A stretch of 64,000 bases of DNA from G965240365 sp965240365 (GCA_965240365.1 OZ251218.1:930001-994000); one strand, 5' to 3'; counted from the first letter of the stretch, positions 43,627-52,856 are shown. The notes: generated by a model from the letters alone, not told the origin. Made by a program: numbers and translations.

Positions 43627-45618
43627 ATGAAATTATTTATAAGATCATTTTTTACCACCGGCGCGATCAGCCTCCTGCTTTTTGCCCAGGCCGGCGCCCA
43701 GGAAGCGGACCGGCTTGAGGAGATCAAGGTCCAGGCGAGGCCCATCGGCCTGCAAAGCCTGGAGCATATCTCGCAGCCGGTCACCGTACTCAGCGATGAG
43801 GCGTTAAAAAAGCGGCAATCCTCCACGGTCGGCGAAACCCTGGAGAACATACCCGGCGTGAGCACCAATCGTTTCAGCCCCCTGGCCAGCCGGCCGGTCA
43901 TCCGCGGCCTGTCCGGGTCACGGGTGCAGGTGCTGGAAAACGGCCTGGGCTCGCTGGATGTCTCGACCCTGAGCGTGGATCATGTCGTGTCCGTGGACCC
44001 CCTGCGGGCGCAACAGATCGAAATCTTTCGCGGCCCGGCCACCCTGCTTTATGGCAGCGAGGCCTCCGGCGGCCTCGTGAATGTGGTCACAAACCGCATC
44101 CTCGAATATGTGCCCGAATCCTTCAAGGCGGACGCCTATTACAGCTTTAACTCCAATTCGGCGGCAAAGGTCTATTCCCTGCAGGCCCTGGGCGGCTTTG
44201 AAAAAATGACCTTCAGTCTTGACGGCTTAAAGCGCGGCGCCAACGATTATGAGGCCAAAGGCGGCCGCATCAACAATTCATTTTACGATGCCAAAAACGT
44301 TAATCTGGGCAGTTCCTTTGTCGATGACTGGGGTTTCCTGGGCCTGGCTTATGGCCGTTTTTCCTCGACCCACGGCGTCCCGTTCAACCCGGAAGAGCCG
44401 GATGAATTGCCGTTTATCGAGTCCAAACAGGATCGGATCGATATCGCCGCGCAACTCAACCGGCCGTTCGGCGGTATTGAGGCGATCGGCTTCCAGGGCG
44501 CCTATAACGATTACGGGCATACCGAGTTTGAGGCCGTGGCCGAGCCGGGCACGGTCTTCAAAAACGAGCAATTTGAAGGCCGGGTCGAGTTGCAACATGC
44601 CCCCATCGGCGCCTTTGCCGGCGTTTTCGGGGCGCAGTTCGGCCACCGTAATGTCAGCGCGGTCGGCGAAGAGGCGTTTCTGCCCAAAACCAGCACCGAC
44701 ACGGTCGCGCTGTTTATCCTGGAAGAGGCGGACCTGGCCGAGACGCTGCGTTTTGAGATCGGCGGCCGCTATGAACGGCAGAAGAGCAAACCGGACAATG
44801 CCGCCGCGGTCAGCAACAGCATGTACAGTATTTCATCCGGCCTCAACTGGCGCCTGGGCGAGGCCCTTGCGCTGGGTCTGAACATCGGCCGCAGCCAGCG
44901 GGCGCCCGCGGCCGAGGAACTCTTCTCCAACGGCCCCCATGTCGCAACCGGCACCTTTGAAATCGGCCGGGCCGGGCTTAACGTGGAAACCGCCAACAGC
45001 ATTGACCTGTCGCTGGGGCGGGAAGAGGGCCGGCTGCAATGGAAGTTCAATTTATTCGCCAACTACATTGAAGACTTTATCTTCTTGCAGGGCATGGACA
45101 GAAATAATGACGGTGTAGTGGACCGGGTGGGTGAAAGCTTCACCGAGCCGGGTGAATTCATACTGGTTGCGTACCGGCAGGAGAATGCGGTTTTTTACGG
45201 CTTTGAAGCCGCCGCCAGCGTCAACCTCTTTGCCACCGGCAACAGCAAGCTGGACCTGAATCTGTTCGGCGATTATGTGCGGGCAAAACGGAAAAACGGC
45301 CAAAATCTGGAGCGAATCTCGCCCGCCAGGATCGGCGCCGGGCTGGACTACCAATATGGCCGCTTCACGGCCGGCCTGGATTTGACCGGCGTCCTCGCAC
45401 AGAACGACAACGGCCGGCTTGAGACCCGCACCAAGGGCTATACGCAACTCAACCTGAAGGCGGACTACACCCTGTTAGAAGGCGAGCCCAACTTTAAAGT
45501 GTTTGTCAGGGCCACCAACCTGCTGGACGAGGCCGGTCAATTACACACCTCGTTCATCAAGGATCGGGCGCCAATCATGAGACGCGCGTTTATGCTTGGG
45601 TTTGAAGCCGGTTTTTAA
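43627..45618 (+). CDS. TonB-dependent outer-membrane receptor (zinc-type, ZnuD-like)
   Basis: A 663-residue receptor. Signal peptide 1-24 (ending AQAGAQE); TonB box-like EEIKVQA; plug domain to about residue 160 (PGVSTNRFSPLASRPVIRG, IEIFRGPATLLYGSEASGG); then a 22-strand barrel ending MRRAFMLGFEAGF with the terminal phenylalanine. Position in the Zur-controlled block suggests zinc or a zinc-chelate as ligand. A MITE lies in its promoter region and may have altered its expression. Confidence 0.87.
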   Translation: MKLFIRSFFTTGAISLLLFAQAGAQEADRLEEIKVQARPIGLQSLEHISQPVTVLSDEALKKRQSSTVGETLENIPGVSTNRFSPLASRPVIRGLSGSRVQVLENGLGSLDVSTLSVDHVVSVDPLRAQQIEIFRGPATLLYGSEASGGLVNVVTNRILEYVPESFKADAYYSFNSNSAAKVYSLQALGGFEKMTFSLDGLKRGANDYEAKGGRINNSFYDAKNVNLGSSFVDDWGFLGLAYGRFSSTHGVPFNPEEPDELPFIESKQDRIDIAAQLNRPFGGIEAIGFQGAYNDYGHTEFEAVAEPGTVFKNEQFEGRVELQHAPIGAFAGVFGAQFGHRNVSAVGEEAFLPKTSTDTVALFILEEADLAETLRFEIGGRYERQKSKPDNAAAVSNSMYSISSGLNWRLGEALALGLNIGRSQRAPAAEELFSNGPHVATGTFEIGRAGLNVETANSIDLSLGREEGRLQWKFNLFANYIEDFIFLQGMDRNNDGVVDRVGESFTEPGEFILVAYRQENAVFYGFEAAASVNLFATGNSKLDLNLFGDYVRAKRKNGQNLERISPARIGAGLDYQYGRFTAGLDLTGVLAQNDNGRLETRTKGYTQLNLKADYTLLEGEPNFKVFVRATNLLDEAGQLHTSFIKDRAPIMRRAFMLGFEAGF

Positions 45619-45645
45619 TAGAATAAAATCGGTTCCCATTGTCTC

Positions 45646-45669
45646 GGGGCCGCGCCAGGGCGCGGCCCC
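45646..45669. terminator. GC-rich hairpin after the TonB receptor
   Basis: GGGGCCGCGCC and GGCGCGGCCCC pair perfectly around a short loop. There is no T-run, so it may be a weak or factor-assisted terminator. Confidence 0.55.
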
Positions 45670-45685
45670 CTGGCATAATTGCTAT

Positions 45686-45845
45686 GGGAGCTCTGAATAA
45701 ATCCATCCTGGATTTCCCTGCCTGCAGCAGGCAGAGCTTCAAAATCAATGACTTGCATCATTGCCAAGTTATTGATTCTGGGGCGGTACGCCTGCCTGCA
45801 GCAGGCAGGCGTACCGCAGGAAACTCTGATTCAATCAGAGTTTCC
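45686..45845 (+). mobile_element. family A MITE, internally deleted
   Basis: Starts GGGAGCTCTGAATAAATCC and ends GATTCAATCAGAGTTTCC; flanks CTAT and TTAT agree at three of four bases. The palindrome is at 45717-45735 (last base changed) and 45791-45809. The AAATGCGATTTT hairpin segment is missing, so a deletion starts at the first palindrome. Confidence 0.82.
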
Positions 45846-45881
45846 TTATAAACAGTTTTGTCAGAGCCCGATTGAAATACC

Positions 45882-46154
45882 TTGACCAGCGCAGACTCAA
45901 AAGACCAAAGCGGCCATGATGCCTACCTGGATGCAAAGGGGCTGAACTGTCCCCTGCCCATTCTGAAGACCAAGCTGCTGCTGAACAAAATGGCGCCCGC
46001 CCAGGTGCTGCTGGTCGAGGCCACCGATCCGCATTCCAGAGTCGATTTCGAGGCCTACTGCGCCCGGACCGGACACCGGATCATCGCGTTTAAAGAAGCC
46101 GATCAGTTGTTCAGCTTCCTGATCGAGCGCGCCGCGAAGCCCAAAAAAATATAG
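45882..46154 (+). CDS. TusA/SirA-family sulfurtransferase-like protein
   Basis: A 90-residue protein with DAKGLNCPLPILKTK; the Cys-Pro pair is the sulfur-carrying site of TusA proteins. It could relay sulfur for tRNA thiolation or sulfur metabolism; the paralogue type is not clear. The only start in frame is TTG at 45882, after a stop; a MITE ends 37 bp upstream and may have removed the original start region. Confidence 0.82.
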   Translation: MTSADSKDQSGHDAYLDAKGLNCPLPILKTKLLLNKMAPAQVLLVEATDPHSRVDFEAYCARTGHRIIAFKEADQLFSFLIERAAKPKKI

Positions 46155-46178
46155 TGTGGCCCCGCGCGGGGCGGGGCG

Positions 46179-46607
46179 CTAGGGCTCCTCGTCCGCCTCC
46201 AGAATTTCATAATCATGGCTGATCCGGGCGGTCGCGCCGAGCATGATCGAGGCCGAGCAGTATTTATCCGCCGATAACGAAACCGCGCGTTCCACCTGTC
46301 TGGCCTTGAGCTTATGGCCCGAGAGCTTGAAATGAAGGTGAATCCCGGTAAAGACCTTCGGGTCAGTGGCGGCCCGTTCGGCCCGCAATTCAACCTCGCA
46401 GCGCGTCACCTGCTGGCGCGATTTCTTCAGGATTGACAACACATCATAGGCGCTGCAGGCCCCGGTACCGAGCAGCAGCATCTCCATCGGCCGCGGCCCG
46501 CGATTTTGCCCCCCGCCCGCGGGCGGCCCGTCCATGACGACCTCATGCCCCGAACCCGAGACCCCAATGAAACCGGCCGCGCCGGCCCAACTTATCTTTG
46601 CCTGCAA
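46179..46607 (-). CDS. OsmC-family protein
   Basis: A 142-residue OsmC/Ohr-fold protein. LLGTGACSAYDVLSILKK near residues 49-66 and the late cysteine in KYCSASIM are the usual pair of redox cysteines. This subgroup sits divergent from crp/vfr in many gammaproteobacteria. It probably reduces peroxides; substrate not proven. Confidence 0.9.
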   Translation of the reverse strand: MQAKISWAGAAGFIGVSGSGHEVVMDGPPAGGGQNRGPRPMEMLLLGTGACSAYDVLSILKKSRQQVTRCEVELRAERAATDPKVFTGIHLHFKLSGHKLKARQVERAVSLSADKYCSASIMLGATARISHDYEILEADEEP

Positions 46608-46693
46608 TTATTCACTCCAAACGGTTGCTTTTCAGGCAAAAGAGTAACATAGTTCCAGTTTAGCGCAGAGCAGATAAACTAAAGGTAACAAAC

Positions 46694-47329
46694 ATGACAG
46701 CTATACCCCGCTTGAGACAGGAGCAACTCATCTCATCCTTCCTGGAGCATTGCCACCAGAAGACTTGCGCCGCCAAGCAACTGATTCTCAAGGAGGGGGA
46801 GCCTTCAAACGATCTGTATTACATCGTCACCGGCTCCGTGACCGTCATGATCGAGGATTCCGAGGGCCGTGAAATCGTGCTGGCCTACCTCAATGCCGGC
46901 GAGTTTTTCGGCGAAATCGGCCTGTTTGACCCCAATCATCACCGCAGCGCCTTTGTCCGGGCCAAGACCCCGTCAAACATCGCCAGGATCAGCTATGAAA
47001 AAATTAAAAATCTGCATGGCATTTTCCCCGATCTGCTGTTTTATATCGCCTCGCAGATGGCCATTCGCCTGTGCCAGACCAGCCGCAAGGTCAGCGATCT
47101 GGCCTTCATGGACGTAAAAGGGCGCATCGCCCGCGGCCTGCTGGAACTGTGCAAGCAACCGGATGCGATGACCCATCCCGACGGCATGCAGATCCGGATC
47201 ACCCGGCAGGAACTCGGGCGCATCGTGGGCTGCTCGCGGGAAATGGTCGGGCGGGTGTTAAAAAGCCTGGAAGAAGACCATCTGATCTCGGTATCCGGCA
47301 AGACCCTGGTGATATTCGGCACCCGCTGA
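46694..47329 (+). CDS. crp: cAMP-binding global regulator Crp/Vfr
   Basis: A 211-residue Crp/Fnr-family protein. The cAMP pocket is GEFFGEIGLF and RSAFVRAKT, close to the E. coli residues; the HTH is TRQELGRIVGCSREMVGRVL near residues 170-190. Length is that of Crp/Vfr. It is divergent from the OsmC gene. Confidence 0.93.
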   Translation: MTAIPRLRQEQLISSFLEHCHQKTCAAKQLILKEGEPSNDLYYIVTGSVTVMIEDSEGREIVLAYLNAGEFFGEIGLFDPNHHRSAFVRAKTPSNIARISYEKIKNLHGIFPDLLFYIASQMAIRLCQTSRKVSDLAFMDVKGRIARGLLELCKQPDAMTHPDGMQIRITRQELGRIVGCSREMVGRVLKSLEEDHLISVSGKTLVIFGTR

Positions 47330-47416
47330 CTTAAAGATAAGGCGCCGGCAATCCGTCCGGGCAATCCTCCCTTGACAAGCCTCATAACAGCACAGACAAT
47401 CGCCCTCCTTTTAGCT

Positions 47417-47493
47417 GGCTATGTAGCTCAGTTGGTTAGAGCGCAGCATTCATAATGCTGAAGTCGCTGGTTCAAGTCCAGCCATAGCCACCA
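47417..47493 (+). tRNA. tRNA-Met (CAT)
   Basis: A 77-nt cloverleaf including encoded CCA. The acceptor stem GGCTATG pairs with CATAGCC, the D-arm is AGCTCAGTTGGTTAGAGC, the anticodon loop is TTCATAA and the T-arm is CTGGTTCAAGTCCAG. The stem pairs fit elongator tRNA-Met; tRNA-Ile2 also has a CAT anticodon but is less likely. The 287 bp after it up to the WD40 gene hold nothing I recognise. Confidence 0.93.
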
Positions 47494-47780
47494 TCCCGAA
47501 CCCGCCGCTCAAGGCCAATGGCGGCCCTGCGCCCGGCCGCAATGGGAAACCCGGCTGCGGGCCATCCCGGGCAGGCGACGGGGGCCGCCTCATAGTCTGC
47601 CGGGCCACGGGAACAATACGCGCCAATGCCGCCCTAAAACCGATATGAAAGCCGATAGGGTTGTGGCAGAATAATCAAAATCATAAAACCTCATTGCCCC
47701 TGTCGGGAATAATACCAAAGATGGCCTGGGCAGAAGGCGCTGCCGCCTTTCCAATTTACGCAAATATTAAGGACGGATTT

Positions 47781-48842
47781 ATGAAAAAATTATCGACCAC
47801 GAAGCTGCCCGCGCGGCTCCTGCCGGTTATTATCGCCGGCCTCTTGCTTTCAGCCTGTTTTGAACGGCCCGGGCAACCCGCACTGGTGGTGGCAAAGGCC
47901 CCGCCAAAGCTGAGTCCTCCCCCCGAGGAAAAAACAAGCCAGGCAATCACCAGGGAAATAACCAAACCCTTGCAGAAAACCCTGAGCGGGCATGAATGGC
48001 CGGTCTGGTCGGTCGCCTTCAGCCCCGACGGCAAAAGCGCGCTCTCGGCCAGTGAGGATGCCACGCTCAAACTGTGGAACATTGCCAACGGGCGCGTGCT
48101 GAGGACCTTCCGCGGACACAAGGATACCGTGCTGGCGGCGGCCTTCAGCCCCGACGGCAAAACCGCCCTTTCCGGCAGTTGGGACGAGACGCTCAAGCTG
48201 TGGGACATTGCCAGCGGGCGCGAAATCAAGACCTTTAGCGGGCACCAGGGCGGGGTCAATTCGATCGCCTTCAGCCCCGACGGTAAAATGGCCGTCTCGG
48301 GCAGCGCCGACGATACCCTCAAGCTGTGGGACATCCGCAGCGGGCGCGCGCTCAAGACCCTGAGCGGCCAGGGCGGTATTGAAGCGGTGGCCTTCAGCCC
48401 CGACGGCAAAACCTTTATCACGGGGGGGTATGACAACACCCTCAAACTATGGGACATCAAGAACGAGCGCGTGATCAGGGCCTTCCGCGGGCACCGGGCC
48501 AGTGTTCGCTCGATCGCCATCAGCGCCGATGGCCGCACCGTCCTTTCCGGCAGTGAGGACAAAACCCTTAAACTGTGGGACATCAACAGCGGGCGGGCGC
48601 TCAAGACCCTGAGCGGGCACAAGGATACCGTGCTGGCGGCGGCCCTCAGTCCCGATGGCCAGAGCGCACTCTCGGGCAGTTATGACAAAACCCTCAAGCT
48701 GTGGGACATCCGCAGCGGGCGCGCGATCAAGACCTTCAGCGGGCATGAAGACTGGGTGCAGTCAGTCGCCTTCAGCCCCGATGGGCGCCGCGCCCTCTCG
48801 GGCAGCGTGGACAATACCCTCAAATTGTGGAATCTGCGCTAA
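47781..48842 (+). CDS. seven-bladed WD40 beta-propeller lipoprotein
   Basis: A 353-residue lipoprotein. The lipobox LLLSAC places the lipidated cysteine at residue 26; a Pro-rich linker to about 65 follows, then seven 41-residue WD40 repeats (GH....V...AFSPDGK..LSGS.D.TLKLWDI.SGR..KT). The fourth lacks the GH histidine. The repeats are very similar to each other, pointing to recent amplification. Seven blades make a closed propeller, a scaffold for protein binding in the periplasm. Function unknown. Confidence 0.85.
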   Translation: MKKLSTTKLPARLLPVIIAGLLLSACFERPGQPALVVAKAPPKLSPPPEEKTSQAITREITKPLQKTLSGHEWPVWSVAFSPDGKSALSASEDATLKLWNIANGRVLRTFRGHKDTVLAAAFSPDGKTALSGSWDETLKLWDIASGREIKTFSGHQGGVNSIAFSPDGKMAVSGSADDTLKLWDIRSGRALKTLSGQGGIEAVAFSPDGKTFITGGYDNTLKLWDIKNERVIRAFRGHRASVRSIAISADGRTVLSGSEDKTLKLWDINSGRALKTLSGHKDTVLAAALSPDGQSALSGSYDKTLKLWDIRSGRAIKTFSGHEDWVQSVAFSPDGRRALSGSVDNTLKLWNLR

Positions 48843-49087
48843 GGGCATTGCGCTGCCTGACTATTTGAGGCGTAGAGCAAGTAGAAATATAGAATCCTCT
48901 CAAAAACCCATAGGCCCTTACCCATAAGCCTTGGCAATCCTGGAGCGCCATGCTAATGATTATCGTGCGGGTATGATCGGTTATTTTTCGCGCTAAGACA
49001 GCGTTTTTCTCGTATTAAGCGCTTGTATATCTCGTAATAAGCCCCATACTTGGAACATTGTAAGGACATGGAGCGCAACGCGGAGCA

Positions 49088-50356
49088 ATGTATCCAAGGC
49101 TATTGGCGCCGGTTGTTGAGGCGCTGTTATCGGAATTTCGTATCCTCTATCTGACCGGCCCCCGGCAAGCCGGCAAGACCACGCTGGCCAAAGCTGTGGC
49201 CGAACGTATGGACATGGGGTATATCACGCTGGATAACCAGGCGGCCCTGGCTTCGGCAGAAAACGACCCGCGCGGTTTTGTGCAATCTCTGGGTGAGCGG
49301 CGCGTGGTACTGGACGAGTTTCAATATGCTCCCGGTCTTATCCCGGCTATCAAAGAGGCCTCCGACAAACTGGCTGCCGATGAAAAGGGCAAATTCCTGC
49401 TCACGGGCTCGGCAGATATTTTTCGTTCCGCAAAAACCCAGGAAGCGCTACCGGGGCATATGGCCCGTTTGGAACTGTTGCCGCTGTCATTGAGCGAGAT
49501 AAGGCAATGGCCCTTAAATATCATCGACTATATTCTCGCGGGAGATTTTCAACGCGCGCAGGCAGGCGCACCCGTCAGACCTGTTGGACGGCAAGAGTTG
49601 GCGGCAAAGATTCTGCATGGCGGCTACCCGGAACCTCAGAAAAAAAGCTCAAGGGCAAAACGTGTGTGGTTCCAGTCGTATACGGAAGGCCGCCTGTTCA
49701 AGGATTTTGAAAGCCTGTACGCGGCGCGTGGCGACTACCATGCAAAACTGAAGGCAATGATGCCCTACCTTGCCGGATTAAGCGGTAACCTGCTCAGATA
49801 TTCCAATATTGCCAACGACCTTGAGCTAAATGACAAACTGGTAAAGAGCTATATCGAAATTCTGGAATTAATGTTCATCGTCAAAAGAGTATCCGCTTAC
49901 CTGAAAAACCGGGCCAAACGACTGGCGGTGAACATGCCCAAAATGCACTATGTGGATACCGGGCTGGCTTGCCATCTTCTCGGCCTGCGCAGCGAAGAAC
50001 AACTCTTGAATAGCCCATACTACGGCGGATTACTGGAAAACCTGGTCTACATGGAGTGTTACAAGCAGGCTGCCTGGGCAAAAGAGGACGTCAACCTGTG
50101 CCACTTCAGGGATAAGCGGCAGCACGAAGTCGATATTGTGCTCGAAAGAGACAATGGTCAGATTACCGGTATTGAAGTAAAAGCCTCGGCCACGGTAAAA
50201 ACACGAGACTTCAGGGGATTGGCAAAACTGGCCGCGTTTTCCGGCCCGCTGTTTGCAGACGGCATTCTATTTTATGCCGGCGAAGACATACTGCCCTTTA
50301 GCGTTGAAGATCGCCGCTTTCATGCCTTGCCGCTGGGTTTGATAACCGGGTTTTAG
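49088..50356 (+). CDS. AAA-family ATPase with DUF4143 (intact)
   Basis: A 422-residue protein. Walker A is LTGPRQAGKTTLAK near residues 19-32, Walker B is RRVVLDEFQYAP near 74-85, and the ...LTGSADIFR sensor follows. The C-terminal DUF4143 domain has a PD-(D/E)XK-like region (HYVDTGLACHLLGL, EVDIVLERDNGQITGIEVKA). The cellular role of this family is not established; it is typical of accessory DNA. A broken paralogue lies at 60491-62021. The 245-bp gap before it has no gene. Confidence 0.88.
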   Translation: MYPRLLAPVVEALLSEFRILYLTGPRQAGKTTLAKAVAERMDMGYITLDNQAALASAENDPRGFVQSLGERRVVLDEFQYAPGLIPAIKEASDKLAADEKGKFLLTGSADIFRSAKTQEALPGHMARLELLPLSLSEIRQWPLNIIDYILAGDFQRAQAGAPVRPVGRQELAAKILHGGYPEPQKKSSRAKRVWFQSYTEGRLFKDFESLYAARGDYHAKLKAMMPYLAGLSGNLLRYSNIANDLELNDKLVKSYIEILELMFIVKRVSAYLKNRAKRLAVNMPKMHYVDTGLACHLLGLRSEEQLLNSPYYGGLLENLVYMECYKQAAWAKEDVNLCHFRDKRQHEVDIVLERDNGQITGIEVKASATVKTRDFRGLAKLAAFSGPLFADGILFYAGEDILPFSVEDRRFHALPLGLITGF

Positions 50357-50377
50357 GCCAGTGAAAACTGGAAAGCG

Positions 50378-50467
50378 ATGAAATCCATAATAAAGATCCG
50401 CAAGACCCGTGAACAAAACATTGATTTAGCCGAGAAACGTCTGGCAGACTTGAGGGCAGAGAAATGA
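50378..50467 (+). CDS. 29-residue ORF upstream of the antitoxin-like gene
   Basis: MKSIIKIRKTREQNIDLAEK then RLADLRAEK, ending in ATGA overlap with the next start. The overlap suggests a translated leader or the tail of a lost partner gene. No homology is recognised. Confidence 0.3.
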   Translation: MKSIIKIRKTREQNIDLAEKRLADLRAEK

Positions 50468-50803
50468 GAGAGCAACAACGATTCAGGAATGTATGGCATG
50501 CCATTGCCGATACGCCACAGGAATCACTCAACCTGAAACTGCGATCACACTTGATGGATGCGTTGATCAGGCGCATTGAGACCGAAAAATGGAATCAGGC
50601 CGAAGCCGCGAAACACCTGGGTGTCACCCAACCGAGTGTTTCTGATTTTCAGGAGTAAGATTTCAGTGTTCAGTCTGGATAAGCTGGTCAACATGCTGGC
50701 CCGCCTTGGCGATGATGTAGAATTGATTGTCAAGGCGCACAAAGACAATAACCGCACACCCCCTGGCTATGAAGGCAGAAACGTGGAGGCGGGATATACC
50801 TGA
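50464..50803 (+). pseudogene. XRE-type antitoxin-like gene (HTH_37), frameshifted
   Basis: The first frame reads MREQQRFRNVWHAIADTPQE, then RIETEKWNQAEAAKHLGVTQ and PSVSDF before a stop at 50658. A second frame continues KISVFSLDKLVNMLARLGDD VELIVKA (two runs). Joined, they make a HigA-like regulator of about 110 residues whose helix-turn-helix spans the break. One small indel at about 50645 explains it. No toxin gene is visible beside it. Confidence 0.6.
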
Positions 50804-50816
50804 AAAATCCCTTTAG

Positions 50817-50885
50817 GGAAGCCCTGAATAAATCCATCCTGGATTTCTCAGGGCGCGCAGAGTGAAAATGCGATTTTCACTCTAT
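50817..50885 (+). mobile_element. family A MITE, left half only
   Basis: Begins GGAAGCCCTGAATAAATCC, shows the empty palindrome site GGATTTCTCAGGGC and the AAAATGCGATTTTCA hairpin, then breaks off near a GGTACC. The right terminus is missing. Confidence 0.75.
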
Positions 50886-50910
50886 TCCACGGTACCCGCG
50901 AGAGCGCTAC

Positions 50911-51129
50911 TCATTCACTGCGGTCTTCGGCTTTTTCAAAGGCGTTCAGGAATTCTTGCCGGCTAGCCTTGCCGTCCTTGTCGGCATCCGCCTCGGCATA
51001 GAACTCGCGCTCTTCGTCAAGAATTTCGCCGGCGCGCAACAGACCGTCAAAGAACGCATCGGCGCTTAAGTTCGCGTGTCTTTCCTCCTCGGAGAAGGGC
51101 GCGGAAACGCCGCTGGGCTTCCAGAGCAT
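50911..51129 (-). CDS. small EF-hand protein
   Basis: If started at 51129 (MLWKPSGVSAPFSEEER) this is 72 residues with one canonical EF-hand loop, DADKDGKASRQE, near residues 50-61. Ligand positions 1, 3, 5 and 12 are Asp, Asp, Asp and Glu, so calcium binding is plausible. Starts further up would run into the tRNA-Phe gene. It may be the tail of a once larger protein; no signal peptide remains. Confidence 0.5.
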   Translation of the reverse strand: MLWKPSGVSAPFSEEERHANLSADAFFDGLLRAGEILDEEREFYAEADADKDGKASRQEFLNAFEKAEDRSE

Positions 51130-51226
51130 CGGCCGGCCGCCAGTCTTCTGTGGGGAAAATGGCGGCTCAGAGTTCGTACAGCACAGGATCTCTCTCGCTT
51201 GCAGATCATGAGACGACCGGGATGAA

Positions 51227-51302
<76 letters not shown>

Positions 51303-51416
51303 GTTGATTTTGAAGTTTCGCTGTTTTTTTAGTCTAACTTGTTGATTTTATTGGATCAGCATCAAAACGCAGCGCGTATTAAACCGATCTGCAAGGCTTT
51401 CGTCAAGCGGGCCGGG

Positions 51417-51683
51417 TCATTCCGGCTCGACAAATTCGCCGGGCCTTGCGGAACCCTCGCCGAAGAAGTATTTTTCCATTTCTTCTTCCAGAAATTTTCT
51501 GGCCTTGGGCTCGATCGGCGTCAGACGATATTCATTGATCAACATCGTCTGGTGTCCCAGCCACATTTGCCAGGCCTCCTGTGAAACCTGCTGATAAATG
51601 CGTTTGCCGAGTTCGCCCGGATAAGGCAGAGCCTTCAAGCCCTCGGCTTCTCTGCCTAATTTGATGCAATTGACCATGCGCAT
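51417..51683 (-). CDS. yggX: YggX-family Fe(II) trafficking / oxidative damage protection protein
   Basis: An 88-residue protein starting MRMVNCIKLGREAEGL. The conserved Cys5, PYPGELGKRIYQQVSQEAW and QTMLINEYRL are diagnostic. YggX protects Fe-S enzymes from oxidation. It lies next to mutY, the usual neighbour. Confidence 0.94.
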   Translation of the reverse strand: MRMVNCIKLGREAEGLKALPYPGELGKRIYQQVSQEAWQMWLGHQTMLINEYRLTPIEPKARKFLEEEMEKYFFGEGSARPGEFVEPE

Positions 51684-51695
51684 ATAAAACCCCCG

Positions 51696-52856
51696 TTAAT
51701 ATTCTGCCAGACCCCGCAATAATGAGGCAACCGGGGCCGGCAGGCCCCGCTCCGGGCTCGCGCCCGGTTTGAGCCAGGTCAGCGCCGCGGAATCGCAGAC
51801 GCGCCTGTCTGCCTGTTTGATTTTCAGATGCAGCGGCCTTATCTGTAAATGGAAATGGCTGAAGGCGTGCTCCAGCGGCTCGTATTCGAACATCTCTTTA
51901 ACCCGGTAACCATATTTTTTTCTTACCTCTTCTGCAACCGCCGCGTTTGTTTCAATTTCCGGGAAACACCAGAGGCCGCCCCAGATACCGGCCGGCGGCC
52001 GCTGTTCCAGCAGCACCTGGCCCTGTTTATTTTCGATGATCGCAAAGATGGTTTTGCGTCTGGGTCTCTGCCGCCGCGGTTTTGCCCCCGGCAAGGCGTG
52101 TTGTTGCCCCGTCCGCCTGGCCGCGCAGTCCGCGTTCAGCGGGCAACGGCCACAGTCCGGCCGGCGGCGGGCGCAGATCGTGGCGCCCAGATCCATAATA
52201 GCCTGGGTATAGGCCGCAAAGTCCCGCGCCGGGGTGTGCCGTTCCGCGTAGTCCCATAACAGATTTTCAACCGCCTTGTGGCCGGGCCAGCCGGCAACGG
52301 CGTGATAACGGGCCAGCACCCGCTTCACATTGCCATCCAGGATTGGATAGCGCCGGCCGCAGGCCAGCGCCAGGATCGCGCCCGCGGTCGAACGGCCGAT
52401 GCCCGGCAGGGCCATGAGTCCCGCAAAGGTGCGCGGAAAGTCGCCCTTGCATTCCCCAACGACCCGCCTGGCGGCCTTGTGCAGATTGCGCGCCCTGGCA
52501 TAGTAACCCAGTCCGCTCCAGTGATGCAGCACGGCATCCGGCGCGGCCCTGGCCAGCGCCCGCACATCCGGGAACCGCTGCATGAATCGCTGATAATAGG
52601 GAATCACGGTCATTACCTGCGTCTGTTGCAACATGATCTCCGAGACCCAGACGCGATAGGGCGTCTGTTCAGACTGCCAGGGCAGATCATGGCGGCCATG
52701 ACGGGCAAACCAGGCCAGCAGTCGATCTGAAAATGAACCGTTCAAGATGGGCAGGGGAGAAGACCGGGCGCCGGACAATCTTTTAGCCGCGGCGTCAGGG
52801 ATTGCCTTCGGCGAGCCCGGGGGCCGGTCTGTCGCCGCTGGCAGCCTCCTGGACAC
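51696..52856 (-). CDS. mutY: adenine DNA glycosylase
   Basis: A 386-residue base-excision enzyme that removes adenine opposite 8-oxoguanine. SEIMLQQTQV, the HhH-GPD loop LMALPGIGRSTAGAI, the Fe-S cluster cysteines in CARRRPDCGRCPLNADC and the C-terminal NUDIX-like 8-oxoG domain are all seen. The first 38 residues overlap argH and lack family similarity; a TTG at 52745 (NGSFSDRLLAWF) could be the real start. Confidence 0.93.
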   Translation of the reverse strand: MSRRLPAATDRPPGSPKAIPDAAAKRLSGARSSPLPILNGSFSDRLLAWFARHGRHDLPWQSEQTPYRVWVSEIMLQQTQVMTVIPYYQRFMQRFPDVRALARAAPDAVLHHWSGLGYYARARNLHKAARRVVGECKGDFPRTFAGLMALPGIGRSTAGAILALACGRRYPILDGNVKRVLARYHAVAGWPGHKAVENLLWDYAERHTPARDFAAYTQAIMDLGATICARRRPDCGRCPLNADCAARRTGQQHALPGAKPRRQRPRRKTIFAIIENKQGQVLLEQRPPAGIWGGLWCFPEIETNAAVAEEVRKKYGYRVKEMFEYEPLEHAFSHFHLQIRPLHLKIKQADRRVCDSAALTWLKPGASPERGLPAPVASLLRGLAEY

